NCBI RefSeq assembly: GCF_022023855.1
Contig: NZ_CP059452.1
Location: 427,501 to 491,500 of the forward strand
Direction of reading: 5' to 3'
From: Azospirillum brasilense
GTDB taxonomy: Bacteria > Pseudomonadota > Alphaproteobacteria > Azospirillales > Azospirillaceae
DNA length: 64,000 nucleotides
Made by a program: the position numbers and the translations under genes. This document shows positions 50,319-58,368 of this stretch, piece by piece; the stretch's first letter is position 1; each line of letters starts with the position of its first letter. Below the pieces are notes generated by a model that saw only the letters and a program-made list of their open reading frames with translations, did not search any database and was not told where the DNA came from.

Positions 50319-51140
50319 ATGAAGCGCGCGCTCCGAACCGCCCTGATCGCCGTCGGCATCCTCGCCGGCGGCCTCGTCACCCTGACCGTGGGGGTGGTGG
50401 CCGCCCTGCCGGTGATCGCCGACCACATCCCGCTGGAACTGTCCCGAGTCGTGATGAGCGACGGGCGACGGCAGGTGGAGATGCAGGGCATGGTCCATGT
50501 CGCCAAGCCGGAGTTCTACGGCGCGATCGCCCGCCACATCGCGCAGCGGCGCCAGGAAGGCTGGCTGGTCTTCTACGAGGAGGTCCGTCCCGACGGTTCC
50601 TCCAACCCCGCCGGGGTGGCCGACGTGCTGCGCCGCCTGGGGGCGGACTGGAACCCGGACAGCAAGCAGCATCCCTACGAGATGATGGCGAGCCTGCTCG
50701 GCGACGGGCTGGTGCTTCAGGACAACCGCGCCCTGATCGGCCCGCCGGGACCGGACGCCCGCAACGTCGACGTCACCCTGTCGCAATTGCTGGCCGCCCT
50801 GCCCCCCGACGATCCGGACGAGGCCGATCCGGAAACCATCGATCTGGCGCAGCTCCGGGACGAGTACGACACGCTGCCGGGCTGGGTGCAGCGGCGCGTC
50901 CAGGCCGCCATCCGCATCATGCTGGCCGCCACGGCGTCGGGCTCCATGGTGCGCGAGGCCCTGTCGCCCGCGCTGACCACCCTTCGCGAGGACAAGGTGG
51001 TGGCGGCGATCAAGGCAGAACCGGACCGCAACATCCTGATCCTCTACGGTCAGGTCCACATCGGCCACATCCAGACCATGCTGGAGGACGCCGACGCGCG
51101 GTGGCGGACGGTCTCCTCAAAGGCGATCCAGGCGTTCTGA
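50319..51140 (+). CDS. TraB/GumN-like membrane-anchored protein
   Basis: A 273-residue protein with an N-terminal membrane anchor or uncleaved signal (LIAVGILAGGLVTLTVGVVAALPVI). The rest resembles the TraB/PrgY/GumN group: an early VEMQGMVHVAKPEFYGAI with the conserved His, acidic YEEVRPDG, and a late NILILYGQVHIGHIQTML with the second G-x-x-H motif. Members are thought to be metal-dependent peptidase-like proteins. The ribosome site is weak (GTCGGGGC). Confidence in the fold is moderate, since overall similarity is recognised only by these motifs. Confidence 0.65.
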   Translation: MKRALRTALIAVGILAGGLVTLTVGVVAALPVIADHIPLELSRVVMSDGRRQVEMQGMVHVAKPEFYGAIARHIAQRRQEGWLVFYEEVRPDGSSNPAGVADVLRRLGADWNPDSKQHPYEMMASLLGDGLVLQDNRALIGPPGPDARNVDVTLSQLLAALPPDDPDEADPETIDLAQLRDEYDTLPGWVQRRVQAAIRIMLAATASGSMVREALSPALTTLREDKVVAAIKAEPDRNILILYGQVHIGHIQTMLEDADARWRTVSSKAIQAF

Positions 51141-51141
51141 A

Positions 51142-51180
51142 CCGCACTGGTCAACCGCACTGGTCACCCGCACTGGTCAC
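51142..51180. repeat. Three tandem copies of a 13-base unit
   Basis: CCGCACTGGTCAA, CCGCACTGGTCAC and CCGCACTGGTCAC follow one another directly, with a decayed fourth unit (CCGATGCGGATCAC). They begin 2 bases after the TraB-like stop and end 10 bases from the convergent gene's stop. Confidence 0.9.
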
Positions 51181-51190
51181 CCGATGCGGA

Positions 51191-51451
51191 TCACCAGATT
51201 TTGCGGGCCAGTTCCTCGCCGCGGGCGGTGAGCTCCTCGAAGCGGCGGCGAGCCTCATCCTCGGCGTTCCAGTCGCCGGGGGCGACGACGGCTTCGGCGG
51301 CGTCCGGATGGTCCGGCGCGCTGGGGCGGTCCCCCGCCTCCCCGTGGAGACCGTAGATCTGGCCGTCACGCGCCTCGATCACGGCGTAGCGGCCGTCCCG
51401 CTCGACGAGCCGGAAGCTGCCATGTTCCGATACGGTCCGGACCTTGGGCAT
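51191..51451 (-). CDS. Hypothetical protein, 86 aa
   Basis: An 86-residue soluble protein: a small beta sheet (VSEHGSFRLVERDGRYAVIE, then ARDGQIYGLHGE) and an acidic C-terminal helix (EDEARRRFEELTARGEELAR). AAGGGAAG lies about 8 bases before the ATG at 51451. It is divergent from exbB, so its promoter may overlap the iron-box region. The family is not recognised. Confidence 0.65.
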   Translation of the reverse strand: MPKVRTVSEHGSFRLVERDGRYAVIEARDGQIYGLHGEAGDRPSAPDHPDAAEAVVAPGDWNAEDEARRRFEELTARGEELARKIW

Positions 51452-51545
51452 CGCAATCTTCCCTTGCGGTTCACATGTCACGCCGTGAACAACCGGCGTG
51501 CTGCCCATTTGTCGCATAGCAGCAATATAGCACTTTATGGGTGCA

Positions 51546-51564
51546 AATGAGAGTCGTTCGCACT
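51546..51564. promoter_or_regulatory. Fur-box-like operator upstream of exbB
   Basis: AATGAGAGTCGTTCGCACT lies within the wider inverted repeat GTGC...GCAC (51541-51563) and 42 bases before the exbB ATG. It matches at 16 of 19 positions a site upstream of the DUF2325 gene (58261-58279, other strand) and resembles the classic Fur box with its ATGATAATCAT-type core. Confidence 0.7.
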
Positions 51565-51605
51565 ATACAGGAAGGAAGTCAGCCGCAAAGAAGTTCGAAC
51601 CGCCA

Positions 51606-52559
51606 ATGTTCACAGCGCTTCACACCCGTTCCATCGCTGCGATGGCCGCCGCCGGCACCTTCCTGTCGAGCGGAGTTGGCTGGGCGCAAGGCACCCCCGC
51701 AACCAACGGCGGCGCTCCCGCGGCACCGGCTTCCACGGCAGCGCCCATGACGGCGCCTGTAACGGCGCCCGCCGCCGACGCGCTGGCCGCCCCGCTGGCG
51801 GCGCCGGACGCTGCGGCGGGAGCGGCCGCCGGACTGGAGCATGTGACCGCCGCGACGGCGACGCTGCCGCACGACCTGTCCCCCTGGGGCATGTTCATGG
51901 CGGCGAGCCCGGTGGTGCAGGCGGTGATGATCGGGCTGGCGTTGGCCTCGGTGGCCACCTGGACCATCTTCCTCGCCAAGTCGGTGGAGCTGTCGAAGGC
52001 CAAGCGCAAGGCGCGGGCCTCTCTGGCGGCGCTGGAGCAGGCGCGTTCGCTGACCCAGGCGGCCGAGAGCATCGGCTTCGAGAAGACTCCGGCCACCGCC
52101 TTCCTGCGCGCCGTGATCGCCGAGGCCCACCAGTCCGCCGACGCCCCCTCGCAGGAGGGTCTGAAGGAGCGCGCGGCCTCCCGCCTGGAGCGGATCGAGG
52201 CGGCGGAGGGGCGGCGCATGATGCGCGGCACCGGCATCCTCGCCAGCATCGGTTCCACGGCCCCCTTCGTCGGGCTGTTCGGCACGGTGTGGGGCATCAT
52301 GGTCAGCTTCATCGGCATCGCCAAGTCGCAGACAACCAACCTCGCCGTGGTGGCGCCGGGCATCGCCGAAGCGCTGCTGGCGACGGCCATCGGCCTCGTT
52401 GCGGCCATCCCGGCGGTGGTGATCTACAACGGCTTCGCCCGCTCCATCGGCGGCTATCGTGCCCAACTCGGCGACTCGTCGGCAGCGGTGCTGCGGCTGC
52501 TGAGCCGCGACATGGACCGCCGCGCCCTGCCGCGCACCGTGTCCAAGGCGGCGGAGTAA
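51606..52559 (+). CDS. exbB: TonB-system energiser ExbB
   Basis: A 317-residue inner-membrane protein. It has a cleavable or anchoring N-terminal helix ending GVGWAQG, an Ala/Pro-rich linker (residues 28-90), then the MotA/TolQ/ExbB core: helix 1 at ASPVVQAVMIGLALASVATW, cytoplasmic domain, and helices 2 and 3 in LASIGSTAPFVGLFGTVWGI and GIAEALLATAIGLVAAIPAV. It forms the proton channel with ExbD to power TonB. The start at 51606 precedes the signal helix. It leads exbB-exbD-tonB, under a Fur-like site. Confidence 0.94.
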   Translation: MFTALHTRSIAAMAAAGTFLSSGVGWAQGTPATNGGAPAAPASTAAPMTAPVTAPAADALAAPLAAPDAAAGAAAGLEHVTAATATLPHDLSPWGMFMAASPVVQAVMIGLALASVATWTIFLAKSVELSKAKRKARASLAALEQARSLTQAAESIGFEKTPATAFLRAVIAEAHQSADAPSQEGLKERAASRLERIEAAEGRRMMRGTGILASIGSTAPFVGLFGTVWGIMVSFIGIAKSQTTNLAVVAPGIAEALLATAIGLVAAIPAVVIYNGFARSIGGYRAQLGDSSAAVLRLLSRDMDRRALPRTVSKAAE

Positions 52560-52563
52560 GACC

Positions 52564-52986
52564 ATGGCGGCGCGTCTGGACGACGGCGACGATCTCACCG
52601 AGTCGCACGACATCAACGTCACGCCCTTCATCGACGTGATGCTCGTTCTGCTCATCATCTTCATGGTGGCGGCCCCGCTGGCGACGGTGGACGTGCCGGT
52701 GGACCTGCCGGCCTCGACCGCCCAGCCGCAGCCGCGGCCTGACAAGCCTCTGTTCCTGACCATCCAGGCTGACAAAAGCCTGTCGGTGGGCGACACGCCG
52801 GTGGCGCGGGAGTCCCTGGCGGCGGCGCTGGACGGGGTGACGAGCGGCGACAAGGGCGCCCGCGTCTTTCTGCGCGCCGACCGCAGCGTGGATTACGGCG
52901 CGCTGACCGAGGTGATGAACGCGCTGCGCGCCGCCGGCTATCTGAAGATCGCCCTGGTCGGGCTGGAAGGCGCGGCCGCGAAATGA
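52564..52986 (+). CDS. exbD: TonB-system energiser ExbD
   Basis: A 140-residue protein with a short cytoplasmic start, one membrane helix (INVTPFIDVMLVLLIIFMVA) carrying the proton-path Asp, and a periplasmic domain (RPDKPLFLTIQADKSLSVGD, then VFLRADRSVDYGALTEVMNA). Length is typical. It lies 4 bases after exbB and overlaps tonB by 4 bases, so the three are coupled. Confidence 0.94.
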   Translation: MAARLDDGDDLTESHDINVTPFIDVMLVLLIIFMVAAPLATVDVPVDLPASTAQPQPRPDKPLFLTIQADKSLSVGDTPVARESLAAALDGVTSGDKGARVFLRADRSVDYGALTEVMNALRAAGYLKIALVGLEGAAAK

Positions 52987-53822
52987 GCGTGGCGACGTTC
53001 GATCCCAACGATCTGCCGGACGGCGAGGAGCGCACGGCACCCGCCCTGGCGCGCTGGGGCGGCAGTCTAGTGGTCGTGCTGGGCGCCCACGCCCTTCTGG
53101 CACTCGCCGCTCTGTCCTGGCACGTCGCGATGGAAGAGGCGCCGGCTGCGCCGCCCGCGGTGATGCTCGACCTGCCGCCGATGCCGGAAACACCGGCCGC
53201 GGAGCCGCCGCCGACGCTGGAATCGATGCTCCCCGAACCGGAGCTGCCGCCCGAGCCGGTGATCGAGCCCGAACCGGAACCCGAGCCCATCCCCGAGATC
53301 GCCCCGGAGCCGCCCCCGCCCGTGCCGGCGGAAGTCGCCCTGCCGGAGCCGCCGCCGAAGCCCAAGCCCAAGCCCAAGGAAGAGCCCAAGCCGAAGCCCA
53401 AGGCCGAACCGCCGAAGCCGCGCCCGCAGACTCCCCCGAAGCCGGTGACGGAAGCCCCGGCCAACGCCGCCCCCGCCGCCGCCCCGCCCGCGGGCGCGCC
53501 GGCCCAGGCGGCGCCAGTAATGCGCAACAGCAACGCGCTGCCGACGTGGCATGGCGCCGTCCTCGGCCATCTGGAGCGCTACAAGCGCTACCCCCGCATC
53601 GCCCAGATGCGGCGCCAGCAGGGCGTTCCGCAGGTCCACATTACGCTCGACCGGCAAGGGCGGGTGCTGGCGGTGCGGCTGCACAAGGGTTCCGGCTTCG
53701 AGGCGCTGGACGAGGAGACGATCGCTCTGGTCGAACGCGCCTCCCCGCTCCCGGCCCCACCGCCGGACGTGGCGCAGGACCGCATGGAACTGGTGGTGCC
53801 GGTGCAGTATTTCCTGCGCTGA
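52983..53822 (+). CDS. tonB: TonB-family energy transducer
   Basis: A 279-residue protein. The single N-terminal helix lies at about residues 22-40 (GSLVVVLGAHALLALAALSW). Residues 50-165 are a Pro/Glu/Lys-rich periplasm-spanning arm (PEPELPPEPVIEPEPEPEPI, then PPKPKPKPKEEPKPKPK). The C-terminal TonB domain begins NALPTWHGAVLGHLERYKRY and includes MRRQQGVPQVHITLDRQGRV. It couples ExbBD to outer-membrane siderophore or heme receptors; none is in the window. Confidence 0.93.
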   Translation: MSVATFDPNDLPDGEERTAPALARWGGSLVVVLGAHALLALAALSWHVAMEEAPAAPPAVMLDLPPMPETPAAEPPPTLESMLPEPELPPEPVIEPEPEPEPIPEIAPEPPPPVPAEVALPEPPPKPKPKPKEEPKPKPKAEPPKPRPQTPPKPVTEAPANAAPAAAPPAGAPAQAAPVMRNSNALPTWHGAVLGHLERYKRYPRIAQMRRQQGVPQVHITLDRQGRVLAVRLHKGSGFEALDEETIALVERASPLPAPPPDVAQDRMELVVPVQYFLR

Positions 53823-53869
53823 GCCGGTGCACGCTTCAACCGCTCAAGCGTGCATAACCTGGATGCGCA

Positions 53870-54496
53870 TCACGGTATGTGCATCCACAGGCGCATGAGT
53901 TCCGGAACCGTGCGGATGTCGAGTTTGCTGAGAATGTTCGCCCGGTGGGTTTCCACCGTGCGGACGCCGATCCCGAGGCGGATCGCGATGGCCTTGTTGG
54001 CGCAGCCCTCCACCATCAGCGCCGCGACATCCCGTTCGCGGGGGCTGAGAAGGGCCAGCTTCGCCAAGGCGGACTCCGCGGCGGAGCGGTCCCGGCGCTG
54101 GTGGGCGTCGCGCTGCAAGGCCTCGTGGATGCGGCGCAGGAAGACGCCGTCGTCGAACGGCTTTTCCAGAAAATCGACGGCTCCGGACCGGAAGGCGGTG
54201 ACGGCGGAACTCACCTCGCCATGGGCGGTGATGATGATGACCGGCAGGCCGCAGCCGCGCCGGGACAGTTCCTCCTGAAGCTCCAGCCCGTCCATGAAGG
54301 GCATGCGGAGGTCGGCCACCACGCAGCCCGGCTGCTCCGGGCTGTAGCGGTGCAGGAATTCCAGCGCGTTGACGAAGGTGCGCACGGACAGGCCGGCCAC
54401 CTCGACAAGGACGGAGAGCGCGTCGCGGACCGCCTCGTCGTCGTCGATGATGAAGACGGTCGGTTCGCCGGTGAGGGGATTACTGGTCTGGGTCAT
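53870..54496 (-). CDS. FixJ-type response regulator
   Basis: A 208-residue two-component regulator. Receiver: VFIIDDDEAVRDALSVLVEV, phospho-Asp in CVVADLRMPFMDGLEL, conserved Lys in DFLEKPFDDG. Output: a LuxR/GerE helix-turn-helix, LSPRERDVAALMVEGCANKA, then GIGVRTVETHRANILSKLDI. It overlaps the 3' end of the MASE1 kinase gene by 17 bases, so they form a pair. Regulated genes are not visible; glutamate dehydrogenase next in line is one possible target. Confidence 0.92.
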   Translation of the reverse strand: MTQTSNPLTGEPTVFIIDDDEAVRDALSVLVEVAGLSVRTFVNALEFLHRYSPEQPGCVVADLRMPFMDGLELQEELSRRGCGLPVIIITAHGEVSSAVTAFRSGAVDFLEKPFDDGVFLRRIHEALQRDAHQRRDRSAAESALAKLALLSPRERDVAALMVEGCANKAIAIRLGIGVRTVETHRANILSKLDIRTVPELMRLWMHIP

Positions 54497-56138
54497 GGGA
54501 CGGCCGGGTGTCGGAACGGGCTGCGGGCAGAAAGACCTGGAAAACGGAGCCGGTCGGACCGGTGCGGCCGAGCCACAGCCTGCCTCCGTGGCTTTCGACG
54601 ATCGAGCGGCAGATGGGCAAGCCGAGCCCCATACCCGCCGGTTTCGTGGTGGCGAACGGCGAGTACAGATGGTCGACCATACCCGCCGACACGCCGGGAC
54701 CGCTGTCCTCGACCTCGAAGGTCAGGCCGTCCGGCGGCGTGGCCCTGACACGCAGGATGACCTCGCGCACCGGGCTGTCGGCCGCGGCGATGGCCTCGAT
54801 GCTGTTGTGCACGAGGTTGAGAAGAACCTGCTCGATCTGGATGCGGTCGCACAGCACGAGGGGAAGCGGCTCCACCATGTCCACCCGAAGCTGGACCCGG
54901 TTGTAGGCCGCGTCCCCCCGCACCAGCGTCAGCGTCTCTCGCAGGATCTCGCTGGCCGATTCCGGCGCCAGTTGAAGCGACCCCTTGCTCAGGAAGGTGC
55001 GCAGCCCGCGAATGACCTCGCCCGCGCGTTCCGCCTGGATCACCGCCTTGTCGATGAGTTCGTGGGCGCGCGGCGGCGTGTCGTCGCCTTCCAGCAGGCG
55101 CTGGGCGGCGCGCGCGTAGCTGATGGCGGCCAGCAGCGGCTGATTCAGTTCGTGGGCCAGGGCGGAAGCCATCTCCCCGGTCACCGTGAGGCGGGAGAGA
55201 TGGGCCAACTCGGTCTGGTGTTCGCGCAGCCGGACCTCGACCTCGCGCCGCTCGCTGACCAGAGCGCCGAGGAACAGGGCCGTGATGGCCAGGGCCAGCA
55301 TCAGCGTCTGATGATAGATCACCGCCCCCAGGGGAAGACCGATCGCCTGCAGCCCGGCGATCAGGCCGCTTTGGATGGCCAGGGCCGCCAGCACCGCGCC
55401 CGGCAGGCCGTGCGACACCGCCACCCAGACGAGGGGCAGGAACAAGACGTAGAACAGGTTGAACTGACCGTCGCCGATGGGCAGGAAGACCAGCAGGAGA
55501 GCTGCGGCGATGGCGGCCGTCTGGGCGGCGGTGGGCGTCTTCGGCACGCTCCAGGCGGGCGTCTGGTCCGGTCGGTGCAGGAGGAGGACGAAGGGCGTGA
55601 CCACGGCGATGCCGATGGCGTCGCCCAACCAGTATTGGAACGCCAGCGTCGGCAGGTCGGCCGCGGGCAAGGCCCCGTCCAGGACGAACACGCCGACGAA
55701 GACGGGGGCAACAACGGCGGCGCTCAGGAAGGTGACGCCGACCAGCCAGCCGACATCGCGCACCCGGTTCAACGCCAGACCGATCGCCACCCGGTGGCGC
55801 AGCACATGGGCGGCCGCCCCGTACCCGGCAACGATGGCGAGGTTCGAGAGCAGCAGCGAGGAGACCGAGGCCGGATGCCCCCGCACCACCAGATCGGCCA
55901 GGATCAGCGTGGCGTAGACCATCGGCAGGCCGCGCGCGCCGGTCCACAGCAGAAGGGCCATGTAGAGCCCCGCCGGCGGGTTCCACGGCGTGATGTTGAG
56001 GCTCGGGCGGGGGTGGATGAAGGTCAGCCAGTCGATGGGCAGATAGGCCGCCAGGAAGGCGAGCGACAGCACGACCATGTCCCGGCCGGTCAGGATGGCT
56101 GGCGCTCCCGTCGCACGGCTGGCGGGCGGAAATGGCAT
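54480..56138 (-). CDS. MASE1-domain sensor histidine kinase
   Basis: A 552-residue membrane kinase. About eight helices in the first 290 residues form a MASE1 sensor (VLSLAFLAAYLPIDWLTFIH; WNPPAGLYMALLLWTGARGL). A short coiled coil leads to the kinase: H-box GEMASALAHELNQPLLAAIS, N-box LNLVHNSIEAIAAAD, G-boxes EDSGPGVSAGMVDHL and FATTKPAGMGLGLPICRSIV, of the FixL/DctB subgroup. I take the ATG at 56138; an ATG 54 bases earlier lacks a better ribosome site. It pairs with the FixJ-type regulator. Confidence 0.88.
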   Translation of the reverse strand: MPFPPASRATGAPAILTGRDMVVLSLAFLAAYLPIDWLTFIHPRPSLNITPWNPPAGLYMALLLWTGARGLPMVYATLILADLVVRGHPASVSSLLLSNLAIVAGYGAAAHVLRHRVAIGLALNRVRDVGWLVGVTFLSAAVVAPVFVGVFVLDGALPAADLPTLAFQYWLGDAIGIAVVTPFVLLLHRPDQTPAWSVPKTPTAAQTAAIAAALLLVFLPIGDGQFNLFYVLFLPLVWVAVSHGLPGAVLAALAIQSGLIAGLQAIGLPLGAVIYHQTLMLALAITALFLGALVSERREVEVRLREHQTELAHLSRLTVTGEMASALAHELNQPLLAAISYARAAQRLLEGDDTPPRAHELIDKAVIQAERAGEVIRGLRTFLSKGSLQLAPESASEILRETLTLVRGDAAYNRVQLRVDMVEPLPLVLCDRIQIEQVLLNLVHNSIEAIAAADSPVREVILRVRATPPDGLTFEVEDSGPGVSAGMVDHLYSPFATTKPAGMGLGLPICRSIVESHGGRLWLGRTGPTGSVFQVFLPAARSDTRPSHDPDQ

Positions 56139-56270
56139 CTCAAAGCGGTCTTTCAGGCTGCACGGGCGGAACGGAACGGGTGGACGAGGCACGGACTATA
56201 CGTCCACCCGGCGTGTTCGCCTATGCGATGGGTGGGAGCCCGGCGGGCTCCCGTCCCCGCGACGCACGGA

Positions 56271-57530
56271 TCAGCCGACGAAGAACGGCTGCGTTCCATG
56301 CGCGGCGATGGCCTTCGACAGCCGTTCCAGCGCGTGGGCGTAGGCCGCCGTGCGCATCGGAATGTCCTTGGTCGTGCCCATGTTCCAAACCCGGCGACCC
56401 TCGGTCTCCATGATCACGCGAAGGCGCTCGTGAATCTCGTCGAGGCCCCAATAGTAGCCCTGGCGGTTCTGCACCCACTCGAAGTAGGACACCGTCACGC
56501 CGCCGGCGTTCGCCAGAATGTCGGGGAGGACGATGACACCGGACTCGTTCAGGATGCGGTCGGCGTCCGGCGTGACCGGGCCGTTGGCGAGTTCCAGGAC
56601 GACCCGCGCCTTGATGAGCCCGGCGTTGCCCCTGTGGATCTGATCCTCCAGCGCCGCGGGGACCAGGATCTCGCACGCGGTGCCCAGCAGTTCGTCGCCG
56701 GTCACCGCGCGGGCGCCGTTCTCGGTATAGGCGGTCACCGAACCGCCGCGCTCCTTGGCCGTCTGCACGGCCTGCGGGTCCAGCCCCTCCTCGCAGACGA
56801 TGGCGCCACGGGAGTCGGACAGGCCGACGATGCGGTAGCCGTCCGCGTGCAGCAGACGGGCGATGTGGAAGCCGGCGTTGCCGTAGCCCTGGATCACCAC
56901 CCGGCGGGCCGATCCGGACAGGCGCAGATCCTCTTCCAGATGCTTGATCAGGTAATAGCCGCCGCGCGCGGTCGCGTCGTCGCGCCCGAGCGAACCGCCG
57001 AGCGGCAGCGGCTTGCCGGTGATGACCGCCGGGCTCGGCTGGCGGACGATGGAGCTGTACTCGTCGGCCATCCACCCCATGATCATGGAGTTGGTGTAGA
57101 CGTCCGGCGCCGGGATGTCGCGGTCGGGTCCGATCATGCCGGCGAAGGCCTGGACATAGGCCCGCGACAGGCGCTCCAGCTCCGACTTGGACAGGCTGTG
57201 CGGATCGACCTTCACCGCGCCCTTGCCCCCGCCGTAGGGCAGGTTCATCACCGCGCACTTGAAGGTCATCCAGAAGGCCAGCGTGGTCACTTCCTCCACG
57301 TTGGAACTCGGGTGGAAGCGGATGCCGCCCTTGGTCGGGCCGCGCGTGTCGTCGTAGCGGCACCGCCACGCCGGGAAGGAGCGCCGCGAACCGTCGTCCA
57401 TGCGCACGGACAGGCGGACGCTCAACGTCTCCTTGGCGTATTTCAGTTTCTCGAGAACCTCGGAATCCACCTCGACGTGCTTGGCGGCTTCATCCAGGCG
57501 GCTCAGCGCCCCCGAAAGCAGATCGTCCAT
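56271..57530 (-). CDS. Glu/Leu/Phe/Val-type glutamate dehydrogenase
   Basis: A 419-residue hexameric-type glutamate dehydrogenase. The substrate segment is MNLPYGGGKGAVKVDPHSLS with the catalytic Lys, followed by AGMIGPDRDIPAPDVYTNSM with the catalytic Asp. The Rossmann motif is VVIQGYGNAGFHIARLLHAD, and ILVPAALEDQIHRGNAGLIK follows. It interconverts glutamate and 2-oxoglutarate plus ammonia, at the carbon/nitrogen junction; NAD versus NADP use is not certain. The start follows GGGGAAAAGGA. Two identical-armed palindromes lie in its upstream region. Confidence 0.93.
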   Translation of the reverse strand: MDDLLSGALSRLDEAAKHVEVDSEVLEKLKYAKETLSVRLSVRMDDGSRRSFPAWRCRYDDTRGPTKGGIRFHPSSNVEEVTTLAFWMTFKCAVMNLPYGGGKGAVKVDPHSLSKSELERLSRAYVQAFAGMIGPDRDIPAPDVYTNSMIMGWMADEYSSIVRQPSPAVITGKPLPLGGSLGRDDATARGGYYLIKHLEEDLRLSGSARRVVIQGYGNAGFHIARLLHADGYRIVGLSDSRGAIVCEEGLDPQAVQTAKERGGSVTAYTENGARAVTGDELLGTACEILVPAALEDQIHRGNAGLIKARVVLELANGPVTPDADRILNESGVIVLPDILANAGGVTVSYFEWVQNRQGYYWGLDEIHERLRVIMETEGRRVWNMGTTKDIPMRTAAYAHALERLSKAIAAHGTQPFFVG

Positions 57531-57656
57531 TCCTTTTCCCCATGGTTTCGGTCAGGAGCACCGAAGGTTGGCCGCATCTCCTTCCTGGAAGGTTCTGCTC
57601 ACTTCCCCTAAGGCATATGACGGCTTTTCTACTGGGGAATAACCCGGATCAAAATA

Positions 57657-57672
57657 TCCGTATTACTACGGA
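57657..57672. promoter_or_regulatory. Palindrome TCCGTA-N4-TACGGA, copy 1
   Basis: Perfect 6-base arms around TTAC, 127 bases before the glutamate dehydrogenase start codon. The same arms occur 77 bases further right. I found no third copy in the window. Confidence 0.6.
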
Positions 57673-57733
57673 AATAGCGTAACATACTGCGAAACAACGA
57701 TAAATTTTTTACAGGCCGATCTGCGCCTTGCGC

Positions 57734-57749
57734 TCCGTAATCATACGGA
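57734..57749. promoter_or_regulatory. Palindrome TCCGTA-N4-TACGGA, copy 2
   Basis: Perfect 6-base arms around ATCA, 77 bases (about seven turns) from copy 1 and 77 bases before the rnk start. The pair sit one toward each divergent gene, a layout that suits one regulator acting on both. Confidence 0.6.
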
Positions 57750-57825
57750 TGGCCGCGGACAATGCCCGTGGGCGAGAGTTCATCCGGGCTTGCATTACCG
57801 CCGCCGCGCAGTCGAGGACGCATCG

Positions 57826-58218
57826 ATGACCGAGGGAACCGACCGGCCGCTGATCTGGATCGGACGCATGGATTACGGCCGCCTGCTGCGGGCCATGGAC
57901 CGGCTGGCCGTGCAGGCCCCGGAGGTCTCGGCGTTCCTGTCGCGGGAGTTGGAGCGGGCGATCGTACGCCCGGAAGGCGACCTCCCCCGGACGATCGTGC
58001 GCATGGGCAGCCGGGTGCTGTTCCGCCGCGACAACGGCATGCCGCCCGAATGGGGTGAGTTGGTCTACCCGGACCAATCGCCCAAGGACGACCAGATCAC
58101 CGTCGCCTCGCCGCTGGGGGTGGCCCTGCTCGGTCTCAGGGAGGGAGCTCACATGCCGTACAGTGACGCGGACGGCGTCACGCGCCGGCTGATGATCGAG
58201 CGTATTCTCCCTGCCTGA
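57826..58218 (+). CDS. rnk: Rnk-like regulator of nucleoside diphosphate kinase
   Basis: A 130-residue soluble protein with an N-terminal helical part (DYGRLLRAMDRLAVQAPEVS, FLSRELERA) and a C-terminal FKBP-like GreA/GreB domain (IVRMGSRVLFRRDNGMPPEW, ELVYPDQSPKDDQITVASPL, GVALLGL). Rnk proteins resemble Gre factors, bind RNA polymerase and affect NTP balance. CGAGGA lies about 7 bases before the ATG. It is divergent from the glutamate dehydrogenase gene. Confidence 0.85.
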   Translation: MTEGTDRPLIWIGRMDYGRLLRAMDRLAVQAPEVSAFLSRELERAIVRPEGDLPRTIVRMGSRVLFRRDNGMPPEWGELVYPDQSPKDDQITVASPLGVALLGLREGAHMPYSDADGVTRRLMIERILPA

Positions 58219-58260
58219 ACCGCCCCCACGGGAGCGAACCCGCTTCGCTCTTCATTTGCA

Positions 58261-58279
58261 AATGCGAATGAATCTCATT
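58261..58279. promoter_or_regulatory. Fur-box-like operator upstream of the DUF2325 gene
   Basis: On the minus strand it reads AATGAGATTCATTCGCATT, matching the exbB site at 16 of 19 positions. It is extended at 58254-58263 by the palindrome ATTTGCAAAT. The site ends 90 bases before the DUF2325 start. Confidence 0.68.
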
Positions 58280-58368
58280 ATTAGTGGAGCATGTTCCGCT
58301 CCACGGCCCCGCTTGGCTCCGGACGGAACCGGAGACCCAACAGCCGAAACCAATCGGGGGCGGAGACG

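Noticed and set aside
54369..57611. A 1080-codon rightward open frame
   Set aside because: It lies antisense to three well-supported genes (FixJ-type regulator, MASE1 kinase, glutamate dehydrogenase). Such long shadow frames are expected in GC-rich DNA, and its sequence has no recognisable domain.
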